The position numbers were made by a program, and so were the translations under genes. A stretch of DNA of 64,000 nt. Source: Sipunculus nudus (lineage: Eukaryota > Annelida > Sipuncula > Golfingiida > Sipunculidae). A model generated the notes under the pieces. It ran no database searches. It saw only the letters and a program-made list of their open reading frames with translations, and was not told the origin of the DNA. The stretch lies in the NCBI GenBank assembly GCA_026874595.1, contig CM049317.1, positions 66,630,618 to 66,694,617 on the forward strand, written 5' to 3'. This document shows positions 46,471 to 59,157 of this stretch, piece by piece; position 1 is the stretch's first letter, and each line of letters begins with the position of its first letter.

Positions 46471-49400
46471 ATATATATATGTAGACAACAAAACGCCTTT
46501 ACTAAGACTATGTAAATGACAAAAGGATATGAATTGCCATATAGTGTCCTATGTAATGAAATAATAGAAGAGGGTCTGTTTGTGTTCGTCGAGGGGCAAC
46601 AAAATGTCCATGAATCTACATATGCATATTAAATTCACGGACTCTAAGGAATGCAAGGGGAAAAAATCTCGTCTCTTTTTCAGCACCGGAAGTGAGGAAC
46701 ATATTGGTTACCAACTATTCAGCAAAGACTCGCCATATTTGCAACTGGTCAAAGATCGTTGCACATAAAAAGGGAGTTGATTCAAGTAATATATCAATAA
46801 TAATTAAATAAAATGGGAGGATGGCTAGTTTGGGATTTTGGGGTCCGATTCTCGGAGTCTGGCTGCGTCCAAGCTGTATGTTATTATGAGCGCAATACTA
46901 GGTGCATTTTGCTGTTCAAGTAATTGCTTATATAATATCGTTTGGAATAGTTAATATTTTATTCACACTTTTATGCCAACAAAATACCACAACGTAAACT
47001 GTCCAGGTAACACAGTACGTTTTATTGCAACAGAAATAAACGCTCTGAACAATACAATAATAAGCATGTTTATTTTAAACAAATCTTAAACTTTTATTAT
47101 GTCCACAGGAATGTGTATATTAATGTTTACATTAATATTGTCCAAGCGAGACACCCATAAACTAGAAATTTCTTTGCACCGCAGGTGCCAAAGTATCCCA
47201 AGTCCATTAATCCCCCCCCCCCCTTAAAGAATAGGCCCCCATCTTCAGCAGCATATACTGACACTTAGCAAGCGACTATGGTTTCTTCCATCTATCAACT
47301 TGAAAAAACATATTTCCCATCAAATATGGGGGCCAATATGTTGAATCTTTCTTGAGAAAAGAGCAAAAAGTACTTGAGAAAGTAGGTGGCGCTACCTGTC
47401 AGGTTTCAAGAAAACTTTCAAAGATGGATAGACATGCCAAATTTAAGACCAAGACCTTGAACCACTCAAGAGATTTTCACCATAAGCACATGTACAGATG
47501 AACACCATGGCAAAAGGATTGCTGATGGCGCCATCAATCTTGAGTACAAAATGTAGGAGTCCATGATCTATGGATATGCACATTTTCAGGCCAATAGGGC
47601 AAATCACTCCTCAGAAAAGGGTATTAATTTATTCTACAAAAACGGGAAGGTAGGTGGCGCCACCTGTCTGGTTTACGAGAAAACTTTGAAGATGGATGGA
47701 TATACCAAATTTCAGACCAAGACCTTGATTCAATCCGGAGACATGAGCAATTTTCACCCAAAGCACACGTAGAGATGGACGCCATGCTAAAACGATTGCT
47801 GATGGCGCTACCAGTCTTGAGTACAAAATGTAGGAGTCCAAGATCTATGGATATGCACATTTTCAGGCCAATACGGCAAATCACTCCTCAGAAAAGGGTA
47901 TTAATTTATTCTAAAAAAACGGGAAGGTAGGTGGCGCCACCTGTATGGTTTATAAAAAAACTTTGCAAGATAAATGGAAATATATATGTCAAGTTTGAAA
48001 CCAAAAAAGTCAATCCTTGTGACCTAAAAATGGATAGGGGTCTTCCTCTATTGGCAGGTGAACTATGTGTTCAAGATAAAAAGTCTGAAATGAAAAGTTT
48101 GGCCGAAAATGCAGCCACAATCTTTTCAAAGATGTGTGTCCTGTGACCTTGACCTTTTATCTCATGACCTCAAAATCAATAGCGGTCTTGCTTTATTGAT
48201 CGGCCATAAATAAGTCAAGCTTGAAATCAATATAAATCAATCCAAGCTGGAATTATCATCCCAGAACCTAGGTTTTGGACATATGGTTCCTGTGACCTTC
48301 CCCTTTAACCCTGTGCCCTCAAAATCGATAGGGGTCTTCCTCTCTTGGCTGGTGAACTATGTGTGCAAGAAAAAAAAGGTTTGAAATGAAAAGTTTGGCC
48401 GAAAATGCAGCCACAATCTTTTCAAAGATGTGTGTCCTGTGACCTTGACCTTTTATCTCATGACCTCAAAATCAATAGAGGTCTTGCTTTATTGATGGTC
48501 CATATATAGGTCAAGTTTGAAATCCATATATCAATCCGAGCTGGAATTACCATTCGGAAACTAATTTTTTTGACAGACAGCTCCTGTGGCCTATACCTTT
48601 GACCTTGTCTTCTAAAATTGATATGGATCATCCTCTATTGGTTGGTTAACTATGTGTGCAAGATAAAAGGTCTGAGATGAAAAGTTTGGCTGAAAATGCA
48701 TAAAAAATCTTTTTAAAGATGTGTCTTGTGACCTTGACCTTTGACCTCGTGACCCAAAATTCAATTGATATCTTGCTTTTTCAATTGGAGATATATAAGT
48801 AAAATTTGAAATCCATGCATAAAAAAAAGCTGGAATTATGATCCGGAAACTAATTTTTTGACAGATAGCTCCTGTGGCCTTGACCTTTGACCTTGTGACC
48901 CCAAAATTGATATGGATCATCCACTATTGGCAGGTGAGCTTAATCTTCAAGATGGAAGACCTGGGATGAAAAGTTTGGCTTACAATGCATCCACAAAATT
49001 TTTAAAGATGTGAGTCCAGTGAACTTAATATTTGACCTCATGACCCTAGAATCTATAGGGTTCTTACATTAGTAGTGGGCCATATATAAGTCACGCTTGA
49101 ACTCCATATGGCTATCAAACCTGTAAATATTATAAGAGGTGTGTGATATTCACCAAATATTGAAATATTAAAGGTCAAGGCCACTGTGATGGTAAAGGTA
49201 ATGACCCAAATTTAAATAGTCATATATCCAATCCCTGTACATGTTCCTAATATGAAAGAATTCTGTCCAGTAGTTTTTGTCTTATAATGCTCACAGTACT
49301 GTCAAGTGGCAAAATTTGGGGTATTAAAAGGCGTAAAAACAAGAAAAGGATAAAAGGTGGCGCCACCAGTTTCAGTCATATCACAAGGCTATCCAAGATC

Positions 49401-49679
49401 TTCGGTTACCTTGATTTTTGGACCAGTTCATGCACGTTTTTTTTTAGATATTTAAGAATTTGTGTTATTTTCAGCAAAAATGGACCTATTCAAGGTTAAG
49501 GTCAATCCCCAAGCAAAGGTCATGACCCATTTAAAATAGGCTTCGTCCACTTACCTTTATCTATACAAATGTAAAGTTTGAAAATATCAGTGAAATATTT
49601 TTTTACTTTTCCCGCTCACGATGTTTTTCTGCGGTGGCGGCGGTGGCAGCGGCAGCGGCGGCGGCGGCGGGACCGGCGT

Positions 49680-51450
49680 GAAATCATAGTATCCTGACTT
49701 TGTCTGGGAATACAATTAATTTTAATAATTGCAACATACTTATAGCTAAAACGTAATGGTGTCTTCAGTCCGAAATCATGGCGTCTAAGTACACCCCTGG
49801 GGCTGCAAAAGAGTTGTTTACGTTTCTCAAACAGTTCACATTATTAAAGTTCCAACAATCCTAAGATACACGGGATGGTTCATCCTTACCAGGCCTGGCG
49901 ACACATCATCATAGTCCATAAAATACGAGCAGCCCTCGCAAGCTTTCAAGAGTAGGGGCTTTATAATCTCTCGGCGGAGTAATCGTCACAATAACAAGTT
50001 CCAAACATAGTCGAAATAACAAAGATTTTACGTTCCTCTTTTTTTAACTCAATGGACCTGTTCTCCTCCGTGGTCGTTTCGGCTTAATGCTCTACGATCC
50101 AATGTTTGTGTCACCTCGACATCCCAAGGGTTGACCTAGCCATCGTCTACGGTTATATGGTAGCACCATCACAATGTTAATGTAAATTTTAGCAGAAGAA
50201 TTTTAACAAAAGATGAAAAAAATATGTAAAATTTAGTTAAAAGTAGATTAAATAGTTAATGTAAATTTTAGGAGAAAAAAATAGATGAAATGGATTATAA
50301 CAATTTTAGCAGAAAACAATTGATGAAAGTAAATGGGAATTTTAGCTAGTGACCTGTTAGCAGAACCTATTATGAAAAATGTATAACAATATTAAAGAGA
50401 AGATAGCATACTGTGCCTATATTTACGGTTTACCCTAGAAATAGATCAGTTAAAACAAATACATAATTCATTAGTTGATATTCCTGAAATATCAGTCAGG
50501 GATGTTTTATGCATAGTGCGGAAATCAGGCACAGTTCAAGCAATATATCGTTGTCATTTCGTAAGACCAAGCTTAAACACATATCAATAGATCGGTTATC
50601 GAGAAGATTTTGCTCTCACCTAAAGGTTAATTTAGTACTGTGTAATACACATCCTCCGAATGATATAAATTGAAGGATGTAACTGGTATAAATGAAAGCA
50701 TAAATATTCCGAAAGGTCAAGCCAACAGACATTATGCCTCCTGCACTGTTATTGTTATGACCAGTAAAGGTGCTCGAGTCACAGTTTTTTATTTACTCGT
50801 GAAAATATATATCTAATATGATCGTGTGGATGAATGGCTTTCACTTTATAATAAAAACAAGTCCTCGGACAGACGCTATATTCAATGTTCGTATATTATC
50901 AGAAGGCAGTGTAAAGTACCAGACTTCAGTACCAAACAAACCCTTTTCTTGCCAGCTTAAGCGTTTAATGGATATGTGAAATACCGCAAATAACCTTTTG
51001 TTTATATAACATGTTGCTGGTTATTTCCATTTCAACAAAGGACAACTGGTCCTTCTTCTGTGTCTATAATAATGCATACACAATGTAATTACCATTAGTC
51101 TAATGTATAAATAATTGATTGATATATTGTATACTGGTTTTATTTATCTTTTATTTAGTGATAAATGATAATGATACGGCACCACCAGACGCTAAAATCG
51201 AACAAAATACAAGGAATATTTTTTGATCTGGGCGACTCGATATACAGGACCTTTTTCGGTGTGTTCCGCTAATGTAACCTGCTGATGATGACAGAAAATA
51301 CAACTAGTAAAGGTACATTTATAATTCCGAAATGGATAATATATAATAGGGAATCGTATTTTACATCTGCGATCAAAATTCCATATTTCAAAATATGAAA
51401 TATTCATATAACCTTGTAGTGTACAGAATTGTGCATTGTGTGACCATATG
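49680..51450. other. Conserved non-exonic part of U3
   Basis: Colinear with 34790-36600. It has small deletions (for example the 'aaagtaaatgcggc' of the sister units is missing near 50475), which shift the frame of the U1 open stretch. No lectin exon. Confidence 0.5.
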
Positions 51451-51458
51451 TTTATTAG

Positions 51459-52755
51459 GATCTCAGCGGCCATCCCGTTTTGTCACTACTTTAGGTTCAA
51501 CGGGATATGAACCTTCAGTAACTAACAGTTGGATAGGTGAGTATACGAATAGAATATTATCATTTATGAAGGGTTTGATGAATATTTATTTGCCTGAATA
51601 TTTCTTTACTTTTTTTGCGTACATATACAAACATATTTACACAAATGAAACTTGTTATGTGTTGTGTAAGACCACTTACGGGATCCTGCGGTGGTTGCTA
51701 TTCTCTCTGCTGGTGGAACCTTAGTCTTGGTCGGAATAGCTCTGTATTGTGTAAGAAGCTCTAAATGCAACACACAGCAAAGACATCAGATAAGGTATAT
51801 AAATGTTACTGTGGTTATACTGGTAACGTGGATACTGAGCGAATGTAGATTCAGTCAGTATCATTAGCTTTACATTTCGTTGTCGTACAAAACATTATGT
51901 CAGAAAATTAATTTGTTATTGTCTTGAATCAGGCCTAAAGTTAATTGTGAGCGATCAGTAAGGCTTTTTGGGAATCGATAACGCATGACCACTACGAATT
52001 CTAATACCGGTATGTCGCATGTATAATCCAAATCAATAGTATTTAGTGCAATATCGACTTCAACGCTTCACTAGATAGGTGAGTCGCGCACCGCCCAGTT
52101 CCCACTCTGGCGTTTAGGTTTGTTGTGAAATGGAACAGTAGATACCATTTAATATCCGATTTTAGTTTAACACCTGAAATGCTACCTTTGGTTTCCTTTT
52201 TACATCAGATACCTTTATTGTTTGAAATTGAGTGAAATACTTATCATCCTCCTGATTCTTGAGACCCAAATAATAGTGGAATAGTGCAATATTTCAATTT
52301 TAAATAGGGAGCAACAATCAAACATGAAAATAGAACCTCGCCCGGAGGGAGTCTCTCCGGTATGCAGTCATGTCAGTTTTATGCCTCGGTTCCAAGCTGT
52401 CCCGCTGAACCAGGAAATACGTACATGGAACAGGAAATACGAACCGTATTTCTACCATACTGCAATGGACGGTGGTGGTGCGGAATCGACTTGTAAATAT
52501 AACACAATCGGTGGTACCTCAGGATATTATCCGGCAAATCGTCTCATGGGACGAACTCCATCAAAACAGAGTGTGACAACAGCGAGCATTATGTGTTACC
52601 CCGTGTCTTCCCCGTTAACTCCTGTGAACATGACACGGGTTTATTCGCTCGGCAGGATCAACGACCTGGAGCTGCGGCCGCTTCCAACTCCTCCTAAAGG
52701 TCCAAAGTTTCTGACTCCGCCAACATCCTCTTCCTGTTCCTCAGAGTCAGATTGA
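51459..52755 (+). CDS. U3 cassette: stalk, membrane and tail exons
   Basis: Exons 51459-51536, 51671-51794 and 52308-52755, open, with the same phases as U1 and U2. The first codons of the membrane exon differ (DHLRDPAVV rather than DKLRDPAVV), as does a tail residue (TPPTSSS rather than TPPASSS). Poly(A) signal at 52918-52923. An in-frame ATG at 51395 precedes the stalk. Confidence 0.6.
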
Positions 52756-54855
52756 AGCGAGTAAGAATCCGCAAAAGGCGGCAAGTTGACATTACATGCA
52801 CCAACACTTAGAAAGACTTCAAGGATGTTTAACGATTGTATTATTTTAACCCTAATTCTTTTCATTTTTTGACTTTGGGTTAGGATCTTGCAAAAATGTA
52901 TGTATGTTTGTGTTCTAAATAAATAGGATACTGTTTTGTAAGGGATTATAATAAATAAGAGCAGAGAAGGATTGTAGATTATCTGATCATAAGAATAAAA
53001 ATTTGAACATACCCATTAAGAATAATCTCGTTAATTTATAGTACAATTTAAAGTACAAAGAACAAAACCGCATTTGGACAGAAACCACAATTAAATATAA
53101 CAATATAATTGTACATGTTTACACTGAGGTATGATTTATGATTTCAACACAATGAAGCCTTAGGGATTTCGATGATAAAGGGAGATTATTAATAACAAAT
53201 GAGGAACTACATCCTGCGTAAAACCAGTAACGCATTCAGGGGCACTATTGATCATTTCAAATAAATCTGGATGTTTATAATATAAACTTATACAAGGTAT
53301 ATGTTATGTATTTTCTACATGTTTATATGTCTGTTTGAGAATAAACTTGTATCCGCAATAGCAAATTATCCGGATCATGTATCGGTTTACTCTATGCGCA
53401 ATGTGCAGTATTAGTGCAGTCTGGTCTACAGTGGTCCGCTGCAGAGACGGGCTACAGTGATTCCGTCTACTTTTTCCGGTTTACAGTAACCGGTTTCTAT
53501 TGGGACATGTTTTCGAATTTCATACAGAGAACCGACTTTTATGTGTATTCACGCTTTATCTCTGTGTAAAACGATTACCTTGGTTATTCATATATTTCTC
53601 TAGATAATATATGCCGACACCATAAAAGGCCATCAGTTTTTCGTGCTGCAAGCAATGCTGCTGTGTCGGCACAACTGGCTTCGCCACTGGAACGTTACTT
53701 CTCTGGTTCCTATAAGAGTATGCTGAAACACATAGAGGCTTGATATCATCTTTAGCTTAATGGTTGAGCAGACGAACGGCATCGGCAGGTCATGGGTTCG
53801 ATTTCTATACCACATGAATCACATTTTTTGTGTATTCATGTTCTATCACAATATGTAAATTACTGATAATTCGAATAAATAATATTTATTTGTGTACATC
53901 TGTCGAAAGATTATTATCGTTAGTCTGGCCAAATATACGGGTAAGGGACTGATATAAAATGGTCGTAATTTGCTCGCATTTTACAGATGGTTGTTCAGTA
54001 TATTATATCTTACTTAAAACAGGTACGTGTCAGTATTGTACACTTAACAGCACCCTTTTTACATTTGACAGCTAAAGGAGAATAACCTTTTTGCTATTTT
54101 AAGTGTTACGATCTTCTTCTAAGAGACTTGTCGGTCTGATTGGCAAAGTTTATCTCCATGGAGCCAGTGCATATTCGATTACTACGGAAAATACAAGTTG
54201 CAGCATTCAAGATTTTGGCCAGAAACAGGCTGCGTATTATACACAGGGTTATGTGTTTTCCCTCAGAAATTGTTGCTCTAAATAGGGGTGCGGATTATCA
54301 ACGGTAGCGGATTATCCACGGGGGAAAACGGTATCGATTTATCATCAACGAATATAGACACTATAAAAGAATTAAGCTGTTTATTCATGCCTCACGGTCG
54401 ATATAATAATGAAATATACTTTTCATAAACTAGAACATGACAACAAAGAACTCCTAGTGCGTTGTAATACATCAAGTCGGAATGAGTTCTTTTGAGACAT
54501 AATCCCTTTCTTGTGCCATTAACCGAGACCACTTGGTTGCGTGACTCCATGACGAATATTGTAGGTATCAGTTCATTATGCTTCATATAATCAATATTAA
54601 CATTTCTTTCGAGTTTCTAATGATAACATTGATAACTGCTCGCCGAACCTGGATCGAGAATCCATGCATGTCAGACCTCACAATAAGTGCCACCAAAGGG
54701 ACCTCAATAAAGTGGTTACAGTTTTTAGGTATTAATTTAAGCGTGGTTTGACTATCAAGGATGTGGCAACAGTCCGAATGGCAATACGTTTTGATTTAAA
54801 AGCTGAAATTACTTCTTAGGCTTTATATATTATTTATTTATGATATTGTAATTTT
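52756..54855 (+). other. 3' region of U3
   Basis: 3' UTR candidate, AT-rich non-coding DNA, tRNA-like head (53753-53815), then the 1 kb shared with U2. The open stretch 54103-54285 begins at GTG and has no support as a gene. Confidence 0.45.
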
Positions 54856-57800
54856 ACAATTGCTTCTTAAGAAGCGTAAGATTTCCGCTGCCTCGGGAGC
54901 GTATATGATTCCAGCTCAGTTTAAATCGTATTTAAAAAAAGTTTTTTTTTTTTAATTATATTTAAGTATAAAGTAAATGAGAAGAAATCATAGGTTGGCA
55001 AACAAAGAAATGCGTGTTACTGCAAAAACATAAGACAATATATTATCTGATAAAACAAAAGAAATACTATAGTACCATGAAGAAAAAAAAACTTTTTTCT
55101 TTTAAAATTACACAAAAATGGGCGATATTTGACAGAGCTGAATGCTTACTTAACAGCCGTGGGGTTGAAGGGGGGGGGGAGGGTATACTGAGAGGAAATT
55201 AATGTCACTAAAATCCATATTCACAACCAACTGTCTATTCTCACCAAAGAATAGAGAGAGCCAATATTTATTAGTATGTCTTTAACACCACCATAACTAA
55301 AAAACACATTGTAGCTTTATTAGGTGTGACTTAAACTTCGGGTTCGACACGCAAAAGAAATACAAGAAAAACTCACAGAATAGTCCATCATATTTATTAT
55401 AACCAAATCATTTTTTACAATATTTACAAGACTTAAACGATCTGTTATGGTTACATTAATATTGTCCAAACCAGACACCCATAAACTAGAAATTTCTTTG
55501 CACCGCAGGTGCCAAAGTATCCCAAAACATTAAATCCCCCCCTTTAAGAATAGGCCCCATCTTCAGCAGCATATACTGACACTTAGCAAGCGACTATGGT
55601 TTCTTCCATCTATCGACTTGAGAAACATATTTCCCACCAAATATGGGGGCCAATATGTTGAATCTCTCTTGAGAAAAGAGCATTAATTTATTTTACAGAA
55701 ACAGTAAAGTAGGTGGCGCCACCTGTCAGGTTTCAAGAAAATTTTCCAAGATGGATAGACATGCCAAATTTATGACCAAGACATTGATTCACTCAAGAGA
55801 TTTTCACCAAAAGCACAGGTACAGATGAACACCATGGCAAAAGGATTGCTGATGGCGCCATCAATCTTGAGTACAAAATGTAGGAGTCCAAGATCTATGG
55901 TTATGCACTTTTTCAGGCCAATAGGGCAAATCACTCCTCAGAAAAGGGTATTAATTTATTCTAAAAAAAACCGGGAAGGTATGTGGCGCCACCTGTATGG
56001 TTTATGAGAAAACTTTCCAAGATGGATGGAAATATAAAAGTCAAGTTTGAAACCAAAAAATCAATCCTTGTGACCTTAAAATGGATAGGGTTCTTCCTCT
56101 ATTGGCAGGTGAACTATATGTTCAAGATAAAAAGTCTGAAATGAAAAGTTTGGCTGAAAAGGCTTCAACAATATTTTCAAAGATATGTGCTCTGTGACCT
56201 TGATCTTTGACCTCATGACCTCAAAATCAATAGAGGTCTTGCTTTATTGATCAGCCATAAATAAGTCAAGCCTAAAATCAATATATCAATCCAAGCTGGA
56301 ATTATCATCCCTGAACCTAAGTTTTGGACAGATGGTTCCTGTGACCTTCACCTTTGACCTTGTGCCCTCAAAATCGATAGGGGTCTTCCTCTCATGGCTG
56401 GTGAACTGTGTGTGCAAGACAAAAAGGTCTGAAATGAAAGGTTTGGCCGAAAATAAAGCCACAATCTTTTCAAAGATGTGTGTCCTGTGACCTTGACCTT
56501 TTATCTCATAACCTCAAAATCAATAAAGGTCTTGCTTTATTGATGGTCCATATATAGGTCAAGCTTGAAATCCATATATCAATCCGAGCTGGAATTACCA
56601 TCCGGAATCTAATTTTTTGACAGACAGCTCCTGTGGCCTTGACCTTTGACCTTGTGACCCAAAAATTGATATGGATCATCCTCTATTGGTTTGTGAACTA
56701 TATGTGCAAGATAAAAGGACTGAGATGAAAAGTTTGGATGAAAATGCATCAAAAAATTTTTTAAAGATGTGTCTTGTGACCTTGACCTTTGACCTCGTGA
56801 CCCAAAAATGAATTGGGATCTTGCTGTTTTAATGGGAGATATATAAGTAAAATTTGAAATCCATACATCAAAAAAAGCTGGAATTATGATCCGGAAACAG
56901 ATAGCTCCTGTCGCCTTGACCTTTGACCTTGTGACCCCAAAATTGATATGGATCATCCAATATTTGCTGGCGAGCTTTATCTTCAAGATGGAAGACCTGA
57001 GATTAAAAATTTGGCTTAAAATGCATCCACAACATTTTTAAAGATGTGAGTCCAGTGACCTTAATCTTTGACCTCATGACCCTAGAACCTAAAGGGTTCT
57101 TACATTAGTGGTGGGCCATACATAAGTCACGCTTGAAATCCATATGGCTATCAAACCTGGAAATACCATAAGAGGTGTGTGATTTTCACAAAATATGGAA
57201 AAATTAAAGGTCAAGGCCACTGTGATGGTAAAGATAATGACCCAAATTTAAATATTCATATATCCAATCTCTGTACATGTTCATAATATGTAAGAAATCT
57301 GTCCATTAGTTATTGGCTTATAATGCTCACAGTACTGTCAAGTGGCAAAATTTGAGGTATTAAAAGACGTAAAACAAGAAAAGGATAATAGGTGGCGCCA
57401 CCAGTTTCCATCATATCATAAGGCTATCCAAGATCTTCGGTAACCTTGATTTTTGGACCAGTTCATGCATTTTTTTTAGATATTTAAGAATTTGTGTTAT
57501 TTTCAGCAAAAATGGACCTATTCAAGGTCAAGCTCAATCCCCCAGCAAAGGTCATGACCTCATTTTAAATAGGCTTCGTCCATTTACCTATATCTATACA
57601 AATGTAAAGTATGAAATTAGCAGTGAATAATTTTTTTAGTTTTCCCGCTCACGAGGTTTTTCTGCGGTGACGGCGGTGGCAGAGGCGGCGGCGGGACCGG
57701 CGTGAAACCATAGTATCCTGACTTTGTCTGGGAATACAATTAATTTTAATACATATTGCAACATACTTATAGCTAAAACGTAATGGTGTCTTCAGTCCGA

Positions 57801-59157
57801 AATTATGGCGTCTAAACACACCCCTGGGACTGCAAAAGACTTGTTTACGTTTCTCAAACAGTTCACATTATTAAAGTTTCAACAATCCTAAGATACCCGG
57901 GATGGTACATCCTTACCAGGCCTGGCAACACATCATCATAGTCCATAAAATACGAGCAGCCCTCGCAAGCTTTCAAGAGTAGGGGCTTTATAAGTAATCG
58001 TCACAATAACAAGTTCCAAACATAGTCGAAATAACAAAGATTTTACGTTCTTCTTTTTTGAACTCAATGGACCTGTTCTCCTCCGTGGTCGTTTCGCCTT
58101 AATGCTCTACGATCCAATGTTTGTGTCACCTCGACCTCCCAAGGGTTGACCCAGCCATCGTCTACGGTTATATGGTAGCACCATCACAATGTTAATGTAA
58201 ATTTTAGCAGAAGAATTTTAACAAAAGATGAAATAAGATATGTAAAATTTAGTTAAAGGTAGATTAAATAGTTAATGTAAATTTTAGGAGAAAAAAATAG
58301 ATGAAATGGTATATAACAATTTTAGCAGAAAACAAATGATGAAAGTAAATGGGAATTTTAGCTAGTGACCTGTTAGCTGAACCTGAAGTTAACATTCCGT
58401 ATTATGAAAAATGTATAACAATATTAAAGAGAAGATAGCATACTGTGCCTATATTTACGGTTTACCCTAGAAATAGATCAGTTAAAACAAATACATAATT
58501 CATTAGTTGAAAGTAAATGCGGCGATATTCCTGAAATATCAGTCAGGGATGTTTTATGCATAGTGCGGAAATCAGGCACAGTTCAAGCAATATATCGTTG
58601 TCATTTCGTAAGACCAAGCTTAAATACATATCAATAGATCGGTTATCGAGAAGATTTTGACACAATAAAAGAATTAAGCTGTATATTCATGCCTCACAGT
58701 CGATATAATAATGAAATATACGTTTCATAAACTAGAACATGACAACAAAGAACTCCTAGTGCGTTGTAATACATCAAGTCGGAATGAGTTCTTTTGAGAC
58801 ATAATTCCTTTCTTGTGCCATTAACCGAGACCACTTGGTTGCGTGACTCCATGACAAATATTGTAGGTATCAGTTCATTATGCTTCATATAATCAATCTT
58901 AAAATTTCTTTCGATTTTCTAATGATAACATTGATATCTGCTCGCCGAACCTGGATCTAGAATCCATGCATGTTAAACCTCACAATAAGTGCCACCAAAG
59001 GGACCTCAATAAAGTGGTTACAGTTTTTAGGTATTCATTTAAGCGTGGTTTGACTATCAAGGATGTGGCAACAGTTCGAATGGCAATACGTTTTGATTAA
59101 AAGCTGAAATTACTTCTTAGGCTTTATATATTATTTATTTATGATATTGTAATTTTA
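54856..59157 (+). repeat. Unit U4 of the tandem array (cassette deleted)
   Basis: Opens with a copy of the gene B 3'-flank block (54856-55270, matching 31930-32330), then the repeat block (55450-57715) and the CpG-rich block. At about 58658 the sequence jumps from the upstream part (equivalent to 50612 of U3) to the distal 3' region (equivalent to 54355), removing about 3.7 kb that would hold all three cassette exons. Confidence 0.75.

Larger units (their letters stand above)
44806..47120. other. Spacer between U2 and U3
   Basis: Not part of the repeating unit. It contains the direct duplication at 44993-46176, a (TA)n tract (45800-45843), an (ATT)n tract (46428-46466) and about 600 bases with no feature I recognise (46500-47120). 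The open stretch at 46580-46768 lacks support. Confidence 0.5.
47121..54855 (+). repeat. Unit U3 of the tandem array
   Basis: The most complete unit after U1: 'acccataaactagaaattt' start (near 47154), palindrome monomers (47390-47945), 'gtgaccttgacc' monomers (48140-48905), (GGC)n (49634-49672), CpG-rich block, cassette exons (51459-52755), 3' region and tRNA-like head (53753-53815). It joins U4 at about 54855. Confidence 0.75.

Noticed and set aside
46580-46768. 62-codon open stretch in the U2-U3 spacer
   Set aside because: No similarity to the receptor exons, no splice context and no recognisable domain.
54103-54285. 60-codon open stretch in the 3' region of U3
   Set aside because: It needs a GTG start, has no domain, and lies in the U units' non-coding 3' region.
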